DNA of 6,194 nucleotides, from contig CAYTET010000080.1 of the NCBI GenBank assembly GCA_964436975.1, positions 1 to 6,194 on the forward strand, given 5' to 3'. The stretch comes from CAYTET01 sp964436975 (GTDB taxonomy: Bacteria; Bacillota_I; Bacilli_A; Erysipelotrichales; Erysipelotrichaceae). The position numbers and the translations under genes were made by a program. The notes beneath the pieces were generated by a model that searched no databases, was not told where the DNA came from, and saw only the letters and a program-made list of their open reading frames with translations. Every line of letters begins with the position of its first letter. Positions within the stretch are counted from its first letter, which is position 1. Below, in pieces: positions 1-5,584 of this stretch.

Positions 1-12
1 TTTTGATGCCCA

Positions 13-47
13 AACCGGCAGTATTTCATTGAAGGCCGGTTATTTTT
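13..47 (+). terminator. Probable intrinsic terminator of the upstream transcription unit
   Basis: AACCGGC (13-19) is the exact reverse complement of GCCGGTT (35-41), giving a 7-bp stem with a 15-base loop, followed by TATTTTT (41-47). A stem followed at once by a T tract is the usual form of a Rho-independent terminator. The loop is long and the stem short, so it would be modest in strength. A TGA at 4-6 could be the stop codon of the preceding gene, which would place the hairpin directly behind it. The upstream gene itself is not visible. Confidence 0.45.
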
Positions 48-62
48 GTGATATCTTCAATT

Positions 63-75
63 TATACACTGTATA
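63..75. promoter_or_regulatory. Perfect 13-base palindrome, candidate operator
   Basis: TATACA (63-68), a central C (69) and TGTATA (70-75) form a perfect odd-length palindrome. TATACAC also occurs twice as a direct repeat, at 63-69 and 72-78, nine bases apart. The element lies where the -35 region of the putative promoter (-10 box at 91-96) would fall. A dimeric helix-turn-helix regulator bound here could block or recruit RNA polymerase. The palindrome is read directly; its role as an operator is inferred from position. No regulator gene is in the window. Confidence 0.4.
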
Positions 76-90
76 CACGATTGCCGCTTA

Positions 91-96
91 CATAAT
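91..96 (+). promoter_or_regulatory. Putative -10 box of the operon promoter
   Basis: CATAAT matches the sigma-A consensus TATAAT at five of six positions and sits in the AT-rich part of the leader, 82 bases before the first start codon. No good -35 hexamer is found 16-18 bases upstream: that place is occupied by the palindrome at 63-75, and the best match there (CTGTAT, 69-74) is poor. The promoter may therefore be weak, regulated, or not of the standard type. Transcription would start near base 102-104. Confidence 0.3.
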
Positions 97-104
97 TTAG
101 ATTT

Positions 105-121
105 GCCGCCGGTCCGGCGGC
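105..121 (+). other. All-GC perfect inverted repeat, likely 5'-UTR hairpin
   Basis: GCCGCCGG (105-112), a central T (113) and CCGGCGGC (114-121) are perfectly complementary. In RNA this folds into a 7-bp all-GC stem with a 3-base loop, which is very stable for its size. No T tract follows, so it is not an intrinsic terminator. If transcription starts at about 102-104, the hairpin would be at the extreme 5' end of the mRNA, where such structures protect transcripts from decay. It could instead be a protein-binding DNA palindrome. Confidence 0.45.
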
Positions 122-156
122 ACCAGGCCCGCTTGCCATAAAGAGGGTTTTAATAA

Positions 157-164
157 AAAAGGGG
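157..164 (+). promoter_or_regulatory. Shine-Dalgarno site of the HD-RyR gene, long spacing
   Basis: AAAAGGGG is the only purine block resembling a ribosome binding site before the ATG at 178. Thirteen bases separate it from the start codon, which is longer than the usual 5-10. No alternative ATG, GTG or TTG lies in frame between the upstream in-frame stop (TAA, 154-156) and 178, so this start stands although the site may be inefficient. Confidence 0.5.
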
Positions 165-177
165 AAAAGAATTAACT

Positions 178-2205
178 ATGGGTTACAATGCACTGCAGAA
201 AATACAGCGGCTTAACGCTGCCCGCTACAAATTAGCCGATACCGCTACAATTCCGCCGCTGGCTCTGAGCCGGCGCAGCTATGGCCGTCAGGCGCTGCTT
301 TTCATCCGCGATGACTGCACCGACCTGCAGTTTGATTTGGCCACGCCCAGCCGGGTCAGTCTGACTGATGCGGACGGCAAAAGCAGCAGCGCCAACCCGA
401 TTCCCTACAATATGGAAAAAGACATCAACCGTCTGTGCCTGGAGAAGGCGGCCGGCCGCTTTTTAGAGTCCGGCTCCCGGGAAGATGCTTTTGATATTTA
501 TTACTGCTACTGTGAGATCTTCCGGCCCTTTGGCAGCGGCTATCAGGCCGCCGGCCAGCTGTTGGAGATGCTGTCGGAACATGAGACAAATGCCAGCTCG
601 CTGCTGATGAAGCACCGGGATCATTATTCGCATTCCGTCTATGTTTTTCTGATGGGCCTGGCTATCTATAGAAATTCATCAGCGGTCAGAACCGCCTACA
701 ACAGCCGGTACAATCTGCCGGCCGGTCCGGCCGCCGCCTGTCACTTTCTGCAGTACTGGGGTCTGACCGCGCTGTTTCATGATATCGGCTATCCCTTTGA
801 GATTGCCCATCAGCAGATGAAAGCCTATGTCTGCCAGCTGGACAAAAACAACAATGATGATTTCGGCTTTGCCCCCTATGTATCTTACAAGCGGATGGAT
901 GAGTTTTCTTTCAGCCCGCTGGGTGATCTGAACCAGCTTTTTGCCCGGGCCATCACGGAAAGGCTGGCGCCATCTTATCTGGTAAAAGTCAGCGGGCAGT
1001 CTTTTTACCTGCAGCATCAGCTGGAAAAAGCCCTGGCTGACCGGGCCATTCATGACATTCCGGTAGCCATGGATTATCTGTATATGGATCATGCTTATTT
1101 CAGCGGCCTGGTTTTGGCCAAAAACTATCTGGCGGCCCATCCGGAAATAACGGCATACGAGCAGTTTGCCCCGGCGGTTTTAGACAGTTTCTGTGCTGTT
1201 ATGATGCATAACAGCCTGTTTAAATTTACGCTGCGGTCCATTCTGCATACAAAACAGCCCTTAGGGCTGGATGATGGCCAGCCATTAGCCTATCTGCTGA
1301 TGCTGGCTGATGAACTGCAGTGCTGGGATAGGACCTGCTACGGCCAGAACAGCCGCAGCGGCATCTTCGCCTTTGATTTTGACATGCTGTTTGAACCGGC
1401 TGAATCCATGCACTGGGTCTACTATTTTGATGAGACTTACAAAGACCAGGTAACAGAGGCTAAAACCTATGGCGACATGCACTATGACGGCTACCGCAAA
1501 AAGTCGGGAGCAACCTATGCCGGCCGCAGCAAGTTTGCCGATGATATTGCCGAGATAATCGAATTGCAAGATGTCTGTGCCGGTTATCAGCCGGATATCC
1601 GCCAGCCTGATCCAAGCCGGCTGGTTGAAGCCAGACTAGAGGTAAAAAAGAAAAAGACCGGTCTGTATCTGTCCGAGACCAGCTACCTTAACATCTATGA
1701 CTTTGCCCTGGCTTTAAACGGCCGCTATGCCAAAGCCGGTACAGCCGATGAAATGAAGCGTCTTTTTGAACAGGAACTGTCTTTGGAATACAAGCTTTCC
1801 AATATCGCCCAGGCTAAAGGCTTTGCCGGCCAGCTTAATGCCATCGGCTGCTTTTACACCAGCCGGCCGGTTGATTATGCCCCGGTCACCTCTTTTGCCC
1901 AGCTGATCAAAATGCCGGGTCATCAGGATGACATGGCCAAAATAGGAAGGGCTGAACACCAGCGGTGGTGTGCCGAAAAGACCGCCATGGGCTGGCAGTA
2001 CGGCAGTGAATATATTAGCAGCCCGCAGCCGGGCCAGCCGGCCAAGAAAGACAGCATCCAGCGGGAGCTGATCCGGCATCACAGCGATCTGGTTGATTAT
2101 GCGGATCTGCCGCAAGAAGAGCAGGAAAAAGATATTGCCCCGATGGAGAAGATGCTGGAGCTAATCAAGCAGTATGACGGCTTGACGATATACCGGATGG
2201 ATTGA
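178..2205 (+). CDS. HD-superfamily phosphohydrolase-like protein with C-terminal RyR domain
   Basis: This 675-residue soluble protein joins two recognisable domains. The HD part spans roughly residues 140-400: HRDHYSHS (146-153, candidate ligands H149 and H152), the HD pair H201-D202 in FHDIGYP, H211, DHAYFSG (304-310), MHN (343-345) and LADELQCWDR (376-385) with D378 as the likely distal metal ligand. HD proteins are metal-dependent phosphohydrolases, often acting on nucleotides or cyclic nucleotides. The C-terminal part (about 575-665) is an RyR domain: GRAEHQRW (590-597), GWQYG (605-609), then a basic His-containing helix and a DLPQEEQEKD segment. Prokaryotic RyR domains are thought to be ligand-binding modules of nucleotide-centred conflict systems. 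Residues 1-140 and about 410-570 match nothing I recognise. No signal peptide or membrane helix is seen. It is first in the probable operon, 49 bases before the TIR gene, so a role in sensing or destroying a TIR-made nucleotide is inferred. The substrate is unknown. Confidence 0.85.
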   Translation: MGYNALQKIQRLNAARYKLADTATIPPLALSRRSYGRQALLFIRDDCTDLQFDLATPSRVSLTDADGKSSSANPIPYNMEKDINRLCLEKAAGRFLESGSREDAFDIYYCYCEIFRPFGSGYQAAGQLLEMLSEHETNASSLLMKHRDHYSHSVYVFLMGLAIYRNSSAVRTAYNSRYNLPAGPAAACHFLQYWGLTALFHDIGYPFEIAHQQMKAYVCQLDKNNNDDFGFAPYVSYKRMDEFSFSPLGDLNQLFARAITERLAPSYLVKVSGQSFYLQHQLEKALADRAIHDIPVAMDYLYMDHAYFSGLVLAKNYLAAHPEITAYEQFAPAVLDSFCAVMMHNSLFKFTLRSILHTKQPLGLDDGQPLAYLLMLADELQCWDRTCYGQNSRSGIFAFDFDMLFEPAESMHWVYYFDETYKDQVTEAKTYGDMHYDGYRKKSGATYAGRSKFADDIAEIIELQDVCAGYQPDIRQPDPSRLVEARLEVKKKKTGLYLSETSYLNIYDFALALNGRYAKAGTADEMKRLFEQELSLEYKLSNIAQAKGFAGQLNAIGCFYTSRPVDYAPVTSFAQLIKMPGHQDDMAKIGRAEHQRWCAEKTAMGWQYGSEYISSPQPGQPAKKDSIQRELIRHHSDLVDYADLPQEEQEKDIAPMEKMLELIKQYDGLTIYRMD

Positions 2206-2239
2206 GTTTTGTTATGGCATAAAAGGCTAAACGCTAAAT

Positions 2240-2246
2240 GGGGGGG
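2240..2246 (+). promoter_or_regulatory. Seven-G Shine-Dalgarno tract of the TIR gene
   Basis: An uninterrupted run of seven G lies eight bases before the ATG at 2255. It can pair with the CCUCC anti-Shine-Dalgarno core using one G-U pair, and its spacing supports this start. It is unusual in being a homopolymer: gain or loss of a base would change spacing and possibly translation of the TIR protein without touching the reading frame. Confidence 0.6.
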
Positions 2247-2254
2247 AAAATACC

Positions 2255-5200
2255 ATGAGCAACGCTGAATACCGCTATGCAGCTTTTATCAGTTACCGTC
2301 ATGTCGAACCGGACATGACCGTGGCCAAACGGCTGCACACCTTAATTGAGACTTATCATATTCCTTCAGCGATTCGGAAAAGCACCGGCAAAACCAAAAT
2401 GGGCCGGGTTTTCCGCGACCAGGAAGAGCTGCCGCTGTCAAGCGATTTAGGCGGCGACATCACCAAAGCACTGCAGGACAGTGAATGGCTGATTGTCATC
2501 TGCACCCCGGCGCTGCTGGAGTCGAAGTGGTGCATGAAGGAGATTGATACCTTTATCGGATTAGGCCGGCGCGATCATATCCTGACCGTTCTGGTTTCCG
2601 GTGATCCGCAGACCAGTTTTCCGCCGCAACTCCGCTTTGTCACTATCGACGGCCAGAAGGTTGAAAAAGAACCGCTGGCAGCCAATGTTGTTGATGACAG
2701 CCCGGCGGCCCGGCTTAAGAAACTGAAAAACGAAAGCCTGCGCCTGCTGGCACCGATGCTCAATGTCAGCTACGATGACCTGAAGCAGCGGGCCCGCGAG
2801 AGACGGCTGAAGACGATAATGACGGCCAGTCTGGCCGCCCTGCTGGTCGTCGGGGGCTTTCTGACCTATGCCATTATTCAGAACCGGGCCATTTCCGCCC
2901 AGCGCAATGAAGCTCTGACCAGTCAGTCGCTCTATCTGGCTGATGCCGCCCTGCGCGTGGATGAGCAGGGTGATCATTCCCTGGGTCTGCTGCTGGCGCT
3001 GCAGGGCTTGCCGGATGATCCGGATAATCCCAGCCGCCCCATTGTGGAGCAGGCTTCCAATGCCCTGTTACAGCTGCTTTACAATGGCGGTTCCGTCGGC
3101 AGTTCCGCCGCCGACTCCTACAGTTCGGTAGCCATTGTCACTACTGCCAATGAGATAATCGACTATACGGTTTTCAACGACAGCCAGGGCAATAGCGCCC
3201 TGCGTATTGCGACTAACGATCCGACCGCCTATATTCAGGATTATTCCCTGACGACCGGCAGCCGGCAGGACGGCTTTGATAATGCGCTCTTTACCAGCAA
3301 GCCTGACAACATTGTTTTACGGCCTTCTGGTTCGGTCAGCGCCTTCTACTACGGCGACAGGGTTGATTTCCTGCGCAAAGACGGCACCGTTTTTTCAGCG
3401 ACGCTGCCGGAAAAAGAAGATACGGACCGGGAATACAGCTGGACACTGGCGGATTCCAAGTCCAGCTGGTCGCTGGACTATGAGCTCTATTACCGCACCG
3501 ATGGCAGCTATCAGCCCAAGATCGTGCTTCTGCTGGGTGACCAGCCCATCAAAATCAGTGAAATTTATGCTATCTACGGGGCTTTGCCGGCCGCCGGGGC
3601 CAGTGACCATCCGACTTATCTTATCGGCGGCTATGGCGGCGGTGACCACCAGGTTAACCTGCTGCTGTGGGATGCTAAAACCCAGCAGAATATCCGGACC
3701 TATCAGACCCCCGGTCAGGTAAGGGTTCTGGCTGCCAGTGCTGACGGCACTTATTTTGCGGCAAGCTGCTACAGTTTTGATTATGATCTGCAGAAAAATG
3801 TTGGATCATTTATCTTCGGCCGTACTTCCGACGGTGAAATACTGCTGTCATTGGAAAACACGGCCCTGGACGGTTCGGTTGCGGCGGCCATCGGCTTTGC
3901 CGGATCCGAGAGTGATAAATATTTTTATCTGATCACCGAAAAGGGGACCTTGATGATTTTTGATTATGCCACCATGTCTTTTGTTTCGACATTCACCCAG
4001 ACCGGCTATACGGTATCCGCCGCTGAATTCAGCAGCGACGCCAGCCAGCTGCTGCTGACATGTTCGGATAATTATGCCCGCCTTATTGACCGCAGCGGCA
4101 ATGTCAGTATCCAGCTGACCTGTGCCAACACCCTGGAAAAAGCCAGTTTTGCCGAAGATGATGCAATAATTCTGCTGGAAAGTTTCAACGCGATTCAGAT
4201 TTATTCGGCCGTAAAGCCGGACAATTCCTATTCCATTGTTTCAGATCTGACCCGACCGCTTAATTCCGAAGTCATCGGCAGCGCGTTTTCTCCTGACAGT
4301 TCAGTTCTGGCCCTGCTTTACAGCAAGGGCGAATTGAGGGTATATGACAGTCAGACCGGTGAAATCATTTATTCAGATAACACCGGAATGTACAATTTCC
4401 CGTCCTGGGCGTCAAGTGCGCCTAACATGATTGCTTTTTCACCTGACGGCAGCCAGCTGCTTTATCCCATAAGCGATTCCAGTATCGTTGCTGAAAACGT
4501 GCCGACCGTGATTCGGGTGGTTGCAACATCTGACTGGCAGACCGTGACGGAGTTTACGCCCAGCTACCGGTATGCCCAGGATCAGCAGTGCTATCTTAAT
4601 GAGATGTCCCTTGTCTTCAGTGCGGATGGCCAATATCTGGTGACATTAACCTCAAACGGCACCAGTGTGATGACCGTCTTTGAAACGAAGGACTATACGC
4701 CGCTGTGGAACCGGGGCTATTCGGAAAAAGTCAAAGGCAGTTATGAAAATCTGCAGGATTTTGGCGAGGCGGTTGATATCGATACCTTCTTTGTCTTTAA
4801 TGACAGCGGCAACCTTGCGGTTCTGTATACCTTTGCCGATGGCTATGACAGCATTGTCGGCGGCTGGGCTACCCTGGCGGTTCTGGATATCAAAACCGGT
4901 CAGGTTAAGTCTACCGTTGATATTGCCAAATACAGCCGGATTGCCCTTAAAGATGACGGCTCCATGCTGGCCTATTCCCTTGACAGCCAGCTCAGTGTCA
5001 TAACCCCTGCCAATGAGAAGGTCTATACCGTCACCCTGCCTAACAAGATTGATGACAAGGGCCTGCGCTTCAGTACGATTGACGGCTATGTATGCGCGGC
5101 CTGTCAGGGCAGCTATCTGCTGGCAGATTATAAGGCCAAGACATTAACCGACCTTTCAGCATCCAGTTTGGAGTGGCACCGCTATAATCTCAGTTCGGCT

Positions 5201-5560
5201 AAGCTGAGCCAGTACAGCAGCATCTTCTTTTCCGAATCAGTCAATATCAACGGCTATATCTACGACAACAGCCGCATTGAGATGAAAATAAACGGGACGC
5301 GGATGTATCTGTACCGTACGGCCCTGATTGATGCCGATACCGGAGTAACATTTCTCAATCTGACGGATAGTGAAAACAAAGCCGTGATTATAGCTGTCTC
5401 GGCTGATGGCAATAAAATCTGTTACAAGACTTCGGCTGACCGCGACACGTATATTATTGCTCTGCCGACTTTAGCCGAGGCTATCCAGGCCAGCCGCACC
5501 CAGCTTAACGGCCGTCAGCTGACCGCCAGTGAAAAAGCTGCCTATTTTATCGTGCAGTAG
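2255..5560 (+). CDS. TIR domain - membrane helix - WD40-like beta-propeller protein
   Basis: A 1101-residue protein. Residues 6-130 form a TIR domain: AAFISYRH (9-16, box 1), VFRDQEELPLSSDL (52-65), LIVICTPALLESKWC (79-93) and E96, which aligns with the catalytic glutamate of NAD+-cleaving TIR enzymes; an active NADase is therefore plausible. A basic stretch (RARERRLK, 179-186) precedes one hydrophobic helix (about 188-208). A helical, coiled-coil-like segment follows (about 209-276), of the kind that leads into WD40 regions in prokaryotic effectors. The rest is beta-rich, with degenerate WD40-like blades marked by SADG, SPDG or similar turns near residues 489, 587, 673, 726, 786, 894 and 1043. 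The positive-inside rule predicts a cytoplasmic TIR and an exported propeller; however, about seven cysteines in the propeller are unusual for an exported Bacillota protein, so topology is open. It lies between the HD-RyR and SLOG genes. The likely role is a sensor coupled to production of an NAD-derived signal, or to NAD+ depletion. Confidence 0.9.
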   Translation: MSNAEYRYAAFISYRHVEPDMTVAKRLHTLIETYHIPSAIRKSTGKTKMGRVFRDQEELPLSSDLGGDITKALQDSEWLIVICTPALLESKWCMKEIDTFIGLGRRDHILTVLVSGDPQTSFPPQLRFVTIDGQKVEKEPLAANVVDDSPAARLKKLKNESLRLLAPMLNVSYDDLKQRARERRLKTIMTASLAALLVVGGFLTYAIIQNRAISAQRNEALTSQSLYLADAALRVDEQGDHSLGLLLALQGLPDDPDNPSRPIVEQASNALLQLLYNGGSVGSSAADSYSSVAIVTTANEIIDYTVFNDSQGNSALRIATNDPTAYIQDYSLTTGSRQDGFDNALFTSKPDNIVLRPSGSVSAFYYGDRVDFLRKDGTVFSATLPEKEDTDREYSWTLADSKSSWSLDYELYYRTDGSYQPKIVLLLGDQPIKISEIYAIYGALPAAGASDHPTYLIGGYGGGDHQVNLLLWDAKTQQNIRTYQTPGQVRVLAASADGTYFAASCYSFDYDLQKNVGSFIFGRTSDGEILLSLENTALDGSVAAAIGFAGSESDKYFYLITEKGTLMIFDYATMSFVSTFTQTGYTVSAAEFSSDASQLLLTCSDNYARLIDRSGNVSIQLTCANTLEKASFAEDDAIILLESFNAIQIYSAVKPDNSYSIVSDLTRPLNSEVIGSAFSPDSSVLALLYSKGELRVYDSQTGEIIYSDNTGMYNFPSWASSAPNMIAFSPDGSQLLYPISDSSIVAENVPTVIRVVATSDWQTVTEFTPSYRYAQDQQCYLNEMSLVFSADGQYLVTLTSNGTSVMTVFETKDYTPLWNRGYSEKVKGSYENLQDFGEAVDIDTFFVFNDSGNLAVLYTFADGYDSIVGGWATLAVLDIKTGQVKSTVDIAKYSRIALKDDGSMLAYSLDSQLSVITPANEKVYTVTLPNKIDDKGLRFSTIDGYVCAACQGSYLLADYKAKTLTDLSASSLEWHRYNLSSAKLSQYSSIFFSESVNINGYIYDNSRIEMKINGTRMYLYRTALIDADTGVTFLNLTDSENKAVIIAVSADGNKICYKTSADRDTYIIALPTLAEAIQASRTQLNGRQLTASEKAAYFIVQ

Positions 5561-5568
5561 GCCTTGGG

Positions 5569-5575
5569 AAAGAGG
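5569..5575 (+). promoter_or_regulatory. Shine-Dalgarno site that decides the SLOG gene start
   Basis: AAAGAGG ends nine bases before the ATG at 5585. Another ATG at 5580 is closer to it but reads only two codons before TGA, so 5585 is the real start. The site lies in the 24-base gap behind the TIR gene stop codon, consistent with translation from a shared mRNA. Confidence 0.6.
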
Positions 5576-5584
5576 TTGGATGTC

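Noticed and set aside
2..100. Open frame from the window edge to TAG at 98-100 that could be the tail of an upstream gene (32 residues, beginning FDAQTGS)
   Set aside because: The first half looks slightly protein-like and recalls a propeller strand, but the second half is AT-rich and hydrophobic with no recognisable pattern, and it overlaps the terminator-like hairpin (13-47) and the palindrome (63-75). Without upstream sequence it cannot be supported.
718..736. GC-rich inverted repeat resembling the leader hairpin (GGCCGG-T-CCGGCC)
   Set aside because: It is inside the coding frame and follows from Ala-Gly-Pro-Ala codons; GCCGG words are common throughout these genes.
679..2115. Minus-strand open frames of 94-153 codons inside the HD-RyR gene
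   Set aside because: They lie wholly opposite a gene with clear domain motifs, resemble no known protein, lack ribosome binding sites, and are expected from the GC-biased third positions of the real gene.
2238..2258. Six-codon reading frame ATG GGG... ending in TGA overlapping the TIR gene start
   Set aside because: It arises from the ATG directly before the G-run and has no ribosome binding site of its own. The similar two-codon frame at 5580-5588 before the SLOG gene is likewise probably chance.
2561..5003. Other open frames of 62-148 codons on both strands inside the TIR gene
   Set aside because: Their translations are low-complexity or Arg/Pro/Cys-rich shadows of the main frame, which has continuous domain content throughout.
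5561..5584. Possible terminator or internal promoter between the TIR and SLOG genes
   Set aside because: The 24-base gap has no inverted repeat, T tract or -10/-35 pair; it only holds the ribosome binding site.
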